Source of the DNA: Microbacterium foliorum
GTDB lineage: Bacteria; Actinomycetota; Actinomycetes; Actinomycetales; Microbacteriaceae
Length of the DNA: 64,000 nt
Direction: 5' to 3'
Assembly: GCF_003367705.1 (NCBI RefSeq)
Contig: NZ_CP031425.1
Coordinates: forward strand, 372,001-436,000
Shown here one piece after another: positions 30,211 through 36,992 of the stretch (position 1 is the first letter of the stretch; every line of letters starts with the position of its first letter). The notes beneath the pieces were generated by a model, which searched no databases, had not been told where the DNA came from, and was given only the letters and a program-made list of their open reading frames with translations. Position numbers and translations under genes: made by a program.

Positions 30211-30296
30211 GTTCACTATTCAGCACCGAAGCCCTGGAACCGCTGTCGGCGCGCGGAAACACGGGCGGTCTCGAGTATTCGTGCTGAATGGCGCAC
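30211..30296. repeat. 86-bp inverted-end element, copy C
   Basis: Left end GTTCACTATTCAGCA (30211-30225) and right end TGCTGAATGGCGCAC (30282-30296). It lies between the divergent moeB and HTH-TOBE genes, just upstream of the moeB promoter. Confidence 0.8.
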
Positions 30297-30379
30297 GGGG
30301 TCGTCGAGTGCCCCGTCGGTGGCGACTCGGCGGCTTCCGCGAATACGTCTTTTTTCGGCCCTATCATCCGCATCTGCGG

Positions 30380-30385
30380 TACGCT
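30380..30385 (+). promoter_or_regulatory. -10 box of the HTH-TOBE/mod operon
   Basis: TACGCT, seven bases before the ATG at 30393. Confidence 0.55.
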
Positions 30386-30392
30386 CTGCCTC

Positions 30393-30785
30393 ATGCAGAG
30401 CTTTCGGATCTCGCGCGCGGCGCAGCTGCTCGGCGTGAGCGATGACACGGTGCGGCGCTGGGTCGATCAGGGACTGCTGCCCACGACCGACGCCATCCCC
30501 GCCGAGATTCCCGGCGACGCGCTCGCCGCCCGCGCCGTGGCGCTCGCCGAGGAGGCGCAGGAGTCGAACCATGCGCTCTCGAGCGCACGCAATCGCTTCG
30601 TCGGCATCGTGACCCGTGTGCAGATCGACGGGGTCATGGCGCAGGTCGACCTGCAGTCCGGACCCCACCGCGTCGTCTCGCTCATGTCGGCCGAGGCCGC
30701 CCGCGAACTGCACCTCGAGGTGGGCTCGCTCGCTGCGGCATCCGTGAAGGCGACCAACGTCGTCGTCGAAGTACCGAGGGGCTGA
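30393..30785 (+). CDS. HTH-TOBE (molbindin) regulator of the mod operon
   Basis: 130 residues. The N-terminal MerR-like excisionase-type helix-turn-helix (about 3-30, FRISRAAQLLGVSDDTVRRWVDQGLLP) is joined to one TOBE/Mop domain (about 66-128, NRFVGIVTRVQIDGVMAQVDLQSG). TOBE domains bind molybdate or tungstate. This is a minimal counterpart of ModE, with a different DNA-binding domain. It lies three bases before modA in the same transcript, so molybdate-dependent autoregulation of transport is the likely role. A storage molbindin would not need the HTH. Function is inferred from domains and context. Confidence 0.85.
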   Translation: MQSFRISRAAQLLGVSDDTVRRWVDQGLLPTTDAIPAEIPGDALAARAVALAEEAQESNHALSSARNRFVGIVTRVQIDGVMAQVDLQSGPHRVVSLMSAEAARELHLEVGSLAAASVKATNVVVEVPRG

Positions 30786-30788
30786 CCC

Positions 30789-31583
30789 ATGCGCCGCCGT
30801 CTCCGCCGCACCGTCATGGTCGCCCTGACCGCCGCGGCTCTCGCCCTCACGGGATGCGCGGCCGGTGCGCAGTCGCCGTCGCCGACCGCCACCGATGGCG
30901 CATCCGGCAGCGGCGAGAGCACTGTGAACGGAGAGCTCACGGTCTATGCGGCTGCCTCGCTCTCGGGCGCGTTCGACGAGATCGGCGCGGCGTTCACCGA
31001 GGCGAACCCCGGCGTGAATTTCAGCGGTGTCTACGACGGATCCTCCACGCTGGTCACCCAGCTGCGCGAGGGGGCGCCCGCCGACGTGTTCGCCTCGGCC
31101 GACGAGGCCAACATGGAGAAGCTTGAGGATGCCGCGGTCGATCCGACCCTGTTCGCGTCGAACACGCTCGTGATCGCCGTGCCGACGGGCAACCCCGGCG
31201 GCGTCGAGACCCTGGCCGACCTGGCCGACGTCACCACCGTGCTCTGTGCCCCCGAGGTGCCGTGCGGGGCGGCATCCGCCACGCTGCTCTCGAACGCCGG
31301 CGTCGCGGTCGACGCGGCGAGCCTCGAGCAGAACGTCACCGCCGTGCTCACCAAGGTCGCTGCCGGCGAAGCAGATGCGGGCCTCGTGTACGCGACCGAC
31401 GTGGTCGACCGCGACGACGTCGAGGTGATCGTGCCCGAGGGCGCCGACGAGGTCGTCAACCACTATCCGATCGCGACGCTGGCAGAGGCGCCGAACTCTG
31501 CGGCCGCCCAGGCGTTCGTCGCCTTCGTGCTGTCGGACGAGGGTCAGCGCATCCTGGCTGACTTCGGGTTCGGAGCGCCGTGA
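30789..31583 (+). CDS. modA: Molybdate-binding lipoprotein ModA
   Basis: 264 residues. The signal peptide has lipobox LTGC (Cys at about 23) and is followed by a Ser/Thr-rich linker. The mature domain starts ELTVYAAASLSGAFDEIGAAF, with SGVYDGSSTLVTQLREGAPADVFASAD, the oxyanion-binding pattern of ModA. It captures molybdate or tungstate outside the membrane. The stop overlaps the modB GTG. The gene is cotranscribed with the HTH-TOBE gene. Confidence 0.94.
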   Translation: MRRRLRRTVMVALTAAALALTGCAAGAQSPSPTATDGASGSGESTVNGELTVYAAASLSGAFDEIGAAFTEANPGVNFSGVYDGSSTLVTQLREGAPADVFASADEANMEKLEDAAVDPTLFASNTLVIAVPTGNPGGVETLADLADVTTVLCAPEVPCGAASATLLSNAGVAVDAASLEQNVTAVLTKVAAGEADAGLVYATDVVDRDDVEVIVPEGADEVVNHYPIATLAEAPNSAAAQAFVAFVLSDEGQRILADFGFGAP

Positions 31584-32368
31584 GTGCCGCCGGAGCGCGC
31601 GGATACGCGCCGCGTGCCCTGGCCATCCCCGCCCTGATCGGTCTCGCGTTCCTCATCCTCCCGCTCGCGGCCCTGGTCGCCCGTGTCGACTGGTCGACCT
31701 TCATCGCCGACGTCACGTCGGAGGCCGCGCGCTCGGCGCTGCTGCTCTCCCTGGGGACGGGCCTTGTCGCCACCCTGCTGTGCATCGCGATCGGCGTTCC
31801 CCTGGCGCTGACGATCGCTCGTTCGGGGCCGCGCCTCGCCGCGGTGCTGCGTGCTGCCGTCACCATTCCCCTCGTCCTGCCGCCCATGGTCGGCGGCATC
31901 GCCCTGCTCTACCTCTTCGGACGGGCGGGGTGGCTCGGCGGGCTCGGACTGTCGTTCAGCACGACGGCCGTCATCCTTGCGCAGACCTTCGTGGCGCTGC
32001 CGTTCCTGGTGCTTGCGGTCGAGGGGGCGGTGCGCACCTCGGGTGTCGAGTACGAGCGCACCGCGGCCGCTCTCGGTGCCGGCCGCTGGACGATCCTGCG
32101 CCGCATCACCCTGCCGCTCGCCGCGCCGGGGATAGTGGCTGGCTTGGTGCTGTGCTTCGCCAGGGCCATCGGCGAGTTCGGTGCGACCGCGCTGTTCGCG
32201 GGCAACCGCCCGGGTGTCACCCAGACCATGCCTCTGGCGATCTACACGGCCTTCAACGGGGCGGGAGTCACCCAGGGTGCGGCGGTCGCCCTCGCGCTGC
32301 TGCTGCTCGCCACCGCCATCCTCGTGCTGCTGCTGGTGCGGGGCTGGCGTCCGGGAGCCGCGCGATGA
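31580..32368 (+). CDS. modB: Molybdate ABC permease ModB
   Basis: 262 residues, five or six membrane helices. The EAA-type loop is EYERTAAALGAGRWTILRRITLPLAAPG, and ARAIGEFGATALFAGN is a ModB signature. GTG start overlaps the modA stop (GTGA). Its stop overlaps the modC start (ATGA), so modABC is a coupled unit. Confidence 0.94.
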   Translation: MSAAGARGYAPRALAIPALIGLAFLILPLAALVARVDWSTFIADVTSEAARSALLLSLGTGLVATLLCIAIGVPLALTIARSGPRLAAVLRAAVTIPLVLPPMVGGIALLYLFGRAGWLGGLGLSFSTTAVILAQTFVALPFLVLAVEGAVRTSGVEYERTAAALGAGRWTILRRITLPLAAPGIVAGLVLCFARAIGEFGATALFAGNRPGVTQTMPLAIYTAFNGAGVTQGAAVALALLLLATAILVLLLVRGWRPGAAR

Positions 32369-33444
32369 GCAGGGCGGATGGCCTGCGCGCCCATGTGGTC
32401 GTGCCTCGGGAGCACTTCTCCGTCGACGTCTCGCTGCACGTCGAGCCGGGCGAGACGGTCGCCGTGATGGGTCCGAGCGGTGCGGGCAAGTCGACGCTGC
32501 TGCAGGCGCTCGCGGGACTCGAGCCGCTGGGGGCCGGCGAGATCGCCGTCGAGGGGCGCGTGGTCGACAGGGTCGCGGCTCCGCGTGTGCGGACCGATCC
32601 GATGCGGCGCGGTGTCGTGCTGCTCGGGCAGAAGCCCCGGCTCTTCCCCCATCTGTCGGTGCGCGAGAACGTGGCGTTCGGACCCCGTGCGGCGGGCGTC
32701 GAGGTTCGTGCGGCGCGCGCAGGTGCCGACGACTGGCTTGCGCGCGTGGGTCTCCCGGGCTCCGCAGAGCGGATGCCGCACGAGCTGTCCGGAGGCGAGC
32801 AGCAGCGCGTCGCCGTCGCCCGGGCGCTCGCCGCATCGCCGCGCGTCGTGCTGCTCGATGAGCCGCTCGTCGCCCTCGATCCCGAGACCGCCGGCGACAT
32901 CAGGCGGATGCTGCGCGATCAGCTCGTGTCGACCACGACCGTCGCGGTCACGCATGATGCCGCGGATGCCGTCGCGCTCGCCGACCGGCTGCTCGTCGTC
33001 GAGGAGGGCCGCGTCACCCAGGCGGGTGCGGTGCGCGAGGTGCTCGCCGCACCGGCATCCGGATTCGTCGCCTCGATCGCCGGAGTAAACCGTCTGGTGG
33101 GCGTCGCGAGCGGGGGCGCGTGGCGCAGCCGTGACGTGCTGCTGACGAGCGCGGATCCTGCGTCGCGTGCGCTCGCTGCGACCGACGGTGCCGCGCTCGC
33201 CGCGGTCTTCCGTCCCGGAGATGTGCGGGTCGCCGAGGCAGGCGCGGAGTCGTGGACGGCCGCGGTGACGCGCATCGAGCCCACGCTGGGAGGCGTGCGC
33301 GTGCACACCGACGCCGGGGAGGTCGACCTGTCGCTGGATGCCGCCGCAGGCCTGGCGGTCGGCGACAGGATTCGGTTGCGGGTCGACCCGGGGCTCGTGC
33401 GGTTCGTCGGCGTCGGCGTCGGCGTCGGCGTAGGCGACGCCTGA
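32365..33444 (+). CDS. modC: Molybdate ABC ATPase ModC
   Basis: 359 residues. ATPase domain: Walker A MGPSGAGKSTLL, signature LSGGEQQRVAVARAL, Walker B VVLLDEPLVALD and the His switch AVTHDA. A C-terminal TOBE-like regulatory domain (about 285-345) follows. The last residues, FVGVGVGVGVGDA, come from a GTCGGC hexanucleotide run (33406-33435). The copy number of that run could change by slippage without breaking the frame. The end of the protein is therefore probably dispensable. Confidence 0.93.
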   Translation: MSRADGLRAHVVVPREHFSVDVSLHVEPGETVAVMGPSGAGKSTLLQALAGLEPLGAGEIAVEGRVVDRVAAPRVRTDPMRRGVVLLGQKPRLFPHLSVRENVAFGPRAAGVEVRAARAGADDWLARVGLPGSAERMPHELSGGEQQRVAVARALAASPRVVLLDEPLVALDPETAGDIRRMLRDQLVSTTTVAVTHDAADAVALADRLLVVEEGRVTQAGAVREVLAAPASGFVASIAGVNRLVGVASGGAWRSRDVLLTSADPASRALAATDGAALAAVFRPGDVRVAEAGAESWTAAVTRIEPTLGGVRVHTDAGEVDLSLDAAAGLAVGDRIRLRVDPGLVRFVGVGVGVGVGDA

Positions 33445-33502
33445 GTCCGCAGCCGCTGCGCCGGATGGCTGACGTCCGCAGCCGCTGCGCCGGATGGCTG
33501 AC
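33445..33502. repeat. Perfect 29-bp tandem duplication after modC
   Basis: Two identical 29-bp units starting GTCCGCAGCCGCTGCGCCGG lie head to tail at 33445-33473 and 33474-33502, starting at the modC stop codon and running into the 68-bp element. Confidence 0.85.
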
Positions 33503-33563
33503 GGCATCCCGGGTGGCTGATCGGATTCGGCCTCGGCACCCGCCAGACGGGGAATCGTCAGCC
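33496..33563. repeat. 68-bp palindromic element, copy 1
   Basis: Starts GGCTGACGGCATCCCG and ends GGGGAATCGTCAGCC; the two halves are imperfect inverted repeats. A second element of exactly 68 bp with the same ends is at 46825. This one lies between modC and moaA and may end the mod transcript. Confidence 0.75.
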
Positions 33564-33644
33564 AGGTGGTCCCTTTCGAGGCGCCCGGACCTGGCAATAT
33601 GCCGGTCGTCGTGCCCGCACGGGCCGCGGTGTCGGCGGCGCAGG

Positions 33645-33650
33645 TAGTCT
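33645..33650 (+). promoter_or_regulatory. -10 box of the moaA leader
   Basis: TAGTCT, six bases before the ATG of the 8-codon leader frame at 33657. Confidence 0.6.
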
Positions 33651-33656
33651 CGGAAC

Positions 33657-33683
33657 ATGTCGGGGAGAGGGATACGGCGATGA
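33657..33683 (+). CDS. Leaderless 8-codon upstream frame overlapping moaA
   Basis: ATG at 33657 is preceded at exactly six bases by a -10 box. It reads MSGRGIRR and stops with TGA at 33681-33683, which overlaps the moaA ATG (ATGA). The frame also contains the moaA ribosome site GGGGAGAGGG. It looks like a short translated leader that couples ribosomes onto moaA. No protein evidence is possible from the sequence alone. Confidence 0.5.
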   Translation: MSGRGIRR

Positions 33684-34765
33684 CGGCTGTGCCGGTCGTC
33701 ATCGGGATGCGGGCGCCGAGCGCCGCGGTCCTCGCCGACGCCGCGCCCGCGTCGCAGGGACTCGTCGACACGCACGGTCGTGTGCACCGCGATCTGCGCA
33801 TCTCACTCACCGATCGCTGTTCGCTGCGCTGCACCTACTGCATGCCCGAGCAGGGCAACGAGTGGCTCGCGCGCACCAGCATCCTGTCGACCGACGAGAT
33901 CGTCGAGGTGGCGCAGGTCGCTGCCTCGCTCGGCATCCGCACGTTCCGGCTCACCGGCGGCGAGCCGCTGCTTCGTGCCGACATCATCGACGTCGTGCGC
34001 CGGGTCTCGCGCATCGAGGGGGACGAGGGCCCCGTCGAGGTCGCGATGACGACGAACGGCATCACGCTCGCGAAGAAGCTCCCCGATCTGATCGAGGCGG
34101 GCCTCACGCGTCTGAACATCAGCATCGACACGGTCGACCGGCAGCGTTTCGCCGACCTCACACGCCGGGATCGCATCGACGACGTGTTCGAGGGCATCGC
34201 GGCAGCGGCGGCATCCGACCTCCGCCCCCTCAAGCTCAACACGGTCGCGATGCGCGGCGTGAACGACGACGAGCTGCCCGACCTGGTCGCGTTCGCGATG
34301 GAGGTCGGCGCGCAGCTGCGCTTCATCGAGCAGATGCCGCTCGACGCCGGGCACACGTGGGACCGCGCGTCGATGGTCACGCGCGAGGAGATCCTCGAGA
34401 AGCTCAGCGCACGGTGGAGCCTCGAGCCCGTTCCCGGCCGCGGCGGCGCACCCGCCGAGAAGTGGCGCATCGACGGCGGACCGCACGAGGTCGGCGTCAT
34501 CGCCTCGGTCACCGCTCCGTTCTGCGGCGCCTGCGACCGACTGCGACTCACCGCCGACGGTCAGCTGCGCAACTGCCTGTTCTCCAACGCCGAGTACGAC
34601 CTCATCGACTCGCTCCGCGGACCGGCGGCATCCGATCCCGCCCAGCGCGCCGCGGCGATCGGAGCCATGCTGCGCTCGTGCGTGCACGGCAAGCTGCCGG
34701 GGCACGCGATCAACGATCCGTCGTTCCTGCAGCCGGCCCGTGGCATGAACGCCATCGGCGGCTGA
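33680..34765 (+). CDS. moaA: GTP 3',8-cyclase MoaA
   Basis: 361 residues. Radical-SAM enzyme for the first step of molybdenum cofactor synthesis, from GTP to cyclic 3',8-H2-GTP. N-terminal cluster CSLRCTYC (Cys47, 51, 54); SAM-binding TGGEP; C-terminal cluster with CGACDRLRL and NCLFSN; and the functional Gly-Gly end (MNAIGG). The ATG at 33680 is chosen for its GGGGAGAGGG site and because it overlaps the 8-codon leader frame. An in-frame ATG further upstream gives a tail without family similarity. Confidence 0.95.
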   Translation: MTAVPVVIGMRAPSAAVLADAAPASQGLVDTHGRVHRDLRISLTDRCSLRCTYCMPEQGNEWLARTSILSTDEIVEVAQVAASLGIRTFRLTGGEPLLRADIIDVVRRVSRIEGDEGPVEVAMTTNGITLAKKLPDLIEAGLTRLNISIDTVDRQRFADLTRRDRIDDVFEGIAAAAASDLRPLKLNTVAMRGVNDDELPDLVAFAMEVGAQLRFIEQMPLDAGHTWDRASMVTREEILEKLSARWSLEPVPGRGGAPAEKWRIDGGPHEVGVIASVTAPFCGACDRLRLTADGQLRNCLFSNAEYDLIDSLRGPAASDPAQRAAAIGAMLRSCVHGKLPGHAINDPSFLQPARGMNAIGG

Positions 34766-34780
34766 GTCTCAGCACTCCCG

Positions 34781-34937
34781 CGTTCACGACTCAGCGCTCC
34801 TGCGTTCACGACTCAACGCGACTCGGCGTTCACGACTCAGCGCGACTCGGCGTTCACAACTCAGCAGAGAACGAGCGTTCCGCCTGCTCGGCACGCGAAA
34901 TCGGCTCGTTCCTGCCCGTTCATGCTGAATTGCGAAC
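34781..34937. repeat. 86-bp inverted-end element, copy D, with three extra left ends
   Basis: The full element is 34852-34937 (GTTCACAACTCAGCA ... TGCTGAATTGCGAAC). Three further left-end copies (CGTTCACGACTCAGCG or close) precede it at 34781, 34803 and 34827, at 22-24 bp steps. It lies between the convergent moaA and M20 genes. Confidence 0.8.
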
Positions 34938-34953
34938 GACGAATTGAGAAGCC

Positions 34954-36168
34954 TCAGGCGAGGAACTCCCGCGCGGCCGACGACAGCGCGGTCACGCCGA
35001 CCTCGATCGTCGGGTGGATCTCCGGCGCGAAGAACGGCGAGTGGTTGGTCGGGATGTCCTTGTCGAGCGTTCCCGCGGCCGCCGATGCCGCGAACTTCAC
35101 CGGGTCGACGCCTCCCCAGAACCAGAACACCAGTGGGGCGCCCGTGTCGCGGGCGAACCACGAGACGTCCTCGCTGCCCGTGAACATGCCGGGGTCTATG
35201 ACGGCCGCCTCGCCGAGCGCACGCTGCAGCGCGCTGGTCACGCGAGCGGTGGCCTCGGCGTCGTTGATCGTGGGCGGCAGCGTGTGGTCGGTGCGGATCT
35301 CGGGCTCGCGCTCTGCTCCGGATGCCGCGGCCTCGGCCCGCACGATGCGCTCGACGCTCGCGAGCACCCTGTCGCGCATCTCGTCGTTCGGGTAGCGCAG
35401 GCTGAGTTCGAGCTTCGCCTCGGCGGGGATGATGTTGTTCTTGAGTCCGGCGTGAATCGAGCCGACCGTCACGACCGCGACGTCACGCGGGTCGACCTCG
35501 CGAGAGGCGACGGTCTGCAGACGCATGACGGTCGCCGCGGCCATCACGATCGGATCGATCGTGGAGTGCGGTCGGGATCCGTGTCCGCCTCGGCCGTGCA
35601 GCGTCACGGTGAGGCCGTCGGATGCCGCCATCTGCGTACCGGGGCGCACGCCGATCGTGCCGGCGGGCAGCGGGGTGACGTGCTGACCGAGCACGATGTC
35701 GGGAGTGGGCGCGATGTCGAGGAGTCCGCCGTCGAGCATCGCGCGCGAGCCCGCACCGTACTCCTCTGCCGGCTGGATCAGCACGACGAGGGTGCCCGCC
35801 CACTCATCACGCTCGGCGACGAGCTTCTCGACGGCGCCGATCATGGCGGTGACGTGCATGTCGTGCCCGCACGCATGCATCACGGGAACGGTGTTCCCGG
35901 CGGGGTCGATGCCGGTCGCGGTGCTGGCGTAGGCGAGGCCGGTCTCCTCGCCGACCGGGAGAGCGTCCATGTCGGCGCGCACCCAGACGACGGGGCCGTC
36001 GCCGTTGCGCAGGATGCCGACCACCCCGGTGACCCCGATGCCCTCGTGCACGTCGAGCCCGAGATCCCGCAGGTGTCCGGCGGCGATGCCGGCGGTGCGG
36101 GTCTCCTGGAACGAGAGCTCGGGATGCTGGTGCAGGTCGGTGTAGAGCGCTTCGAGGTCGATCGTCAT
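34954..36168 (-). CDS. M20-family amidohydrolase/peptidase
   Basis: 404 residues. A cytosolic metal-dependent amidohydrolase of the hippurate hydrolase/IAA-amino acid hydrolase group. Metal-site stretches include MHACGHDMHVTAMIGAV and a conserved Glu pair in LIQPAEEYGAGSRAML. The dimerisation lid contains GRGGHGSRPH. It splits N-acyl amino acids or similar amides; the substrate is not evident. TAGGCT on the minus strand (36181-36176) precedes the ATG by seven bases and coincides with the stop codon of the upstream TetR gene, so it may have its own leaderless start as well as readthrough from that gene. Confidence 0.9.
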   Translation of the reverse strand: MTIDLEALYTDLHQHPELSFQETRTAGIAAGHLRDLGLDVHEGIGVTGVVGILRNGDGPVVWVRADMDALPVGEETGLAYASTATGIDPAGNTVPVMHACGHDMHVTAMIGAVEKLVAERDEWAGTLVVLIQPAEEYGAGSRAMLDGGLLDIAPTPDIVLGQHVTPLPAGTIGVRPGTQMAASDGLTVTLHGRGGHGSRPHSTIDPIVMAAATVMRLQTVASREVDPRDVAVVTVGSIHAGLKNNIIPAEAKLELSLRYPNDEMRDRVLASVERIVRAEAAASGAEREPEIRTDHTLPPTINDAEATARVTSALQRALGEAAVIDPGMFTGSEDVSWFARDTGAPLVFWFWGGVDPVKFAASAAAGTLDKDIPTNHSPFFAPEIHPTIEVGVTALSSAAREFLA

Positions 36169-36178
36169 GGCCCCGAGC

Positions 36179-36826
36179 CTACTCGCGCACGTACGACTCC
36201 AGTGCGGGTCCGGGGTGCATGACGCCGTTGACGATCGCCCTGATCGCGAACTCGCTCGCCCCGCCCAGGTCGACGACGTCGCGGTGCAGGAGCCACTGCA
36301 GCTGCAGGCCGTCCATCACCGCGAGGATGCTCGCCGCGCCCGTCGCGATCGTGTCGGGCTCGTCGACGCCCTCCTGTGCGCAGAGCAGGTGGAACGCCTC
36401 GGTCACCTCGCGGCGGAGGGTCGTGTAGCGCTCTTCGAAGTACTCGCGGCCGGGGTGGTTGTCGGTGACCGACTCCGACGAGAGCACGGTGTACGCCTGC
36501 ACGATCCCGGGGCGCAGCTCGTTGGAGATCGCGGTGCGGACGAGGTGCAGGAAGAGCTCGGGGCCCCGCGGGATGCGCTTCTCGGCGAGCTCGGCGACGT
36601 CGGCCTGATCTCGGTAGGCGAGCACCTCGAGCAGCAGGTTCTGCTTCGAGCCGAAGTGGTGCAGCACGCCCGCGTGGGTGATCCCCACCTGTTCGGCGAC
36701 ATCGGCGAGGGTGCCGTTGGTCGACCCCTTGTTGCCGAAGATCTCGACGGCGGCCTTGAGGATCAGCTCGCGCTTCTCGCGCGTGGCCGGTCGCACGTTC
36801 GCGGGTGCGGCGGATCCCTTCGCCAT
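36179..36826 (-). CDS. TetR-family transcriptional regulator
   Basis: 215 residues. N-terminal TetR HTH (ILKAAVEIFGNKGSTNGTLADVAEQVGITHAGVLHHFGSKQNLL, about 21-64) and a helical ligand domain with a TetR C-terminal pattern common in actinobacteria. The start MAKGSAAPAN follows a GAGAGGAG site. It is divergent from the ABC/GH3 operon, whose upstream region holds TTAC...GTAA dyads. Repression of that operon, and perhaps of the M20 gene 10 bases downstream, is inferred. Confidence 0.88.
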   Translation of the reverse strand: MAKGSAAPANVRPATREKRELILKAAVEIFGNKGSTNGTLADVAEQVGITHAGVLHHFGSKQNLLLEVLAYRDQADVAELAEKRIPRGPELFLHLVRTAISNELRPGIVQAYTVLSSESVTDNHPGREYFEERYTTLRREVTEAFHLLCAQEGVDEPDTIATGAASILAVMDGLQLQWLLHRDVVDLGGASEFAIRAIVNGVMHPGPALESYVRE

Positions 36827-36880
36827 GGTCACTCCTCTCCTGCACCGGTGCCTGATCTGGATCGTACTTGCCAACTCTAC

Positions 36881-36924
36881 TTACCAACGAGTAACCTCGC
36901 ACCAGTTTACTTTCTCGTCAGTAA
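36881..36924. promoter_or_regulatory. Two TTAC...GTAA dyads in the divergent TetR/ABC promoter region
   Basis: TTACCAACGAGTAA (36881-36894) and TTACTTTCTCGTCAGTAA (36907-36924) share TTAC and GTAA ends and a CGAG or CTCG centre. They are candidate operators for the TetR protein at 36179. The surrounding AT-rich stretch should hold both promoters. Confidence 0.5.
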
Positions 36925-36992
36925 GCTAACTCGTCGGATGCCTGCGCAGCCGACGATCACACAGCACAATGACCCGTGCCCAAGGAGAAGCA

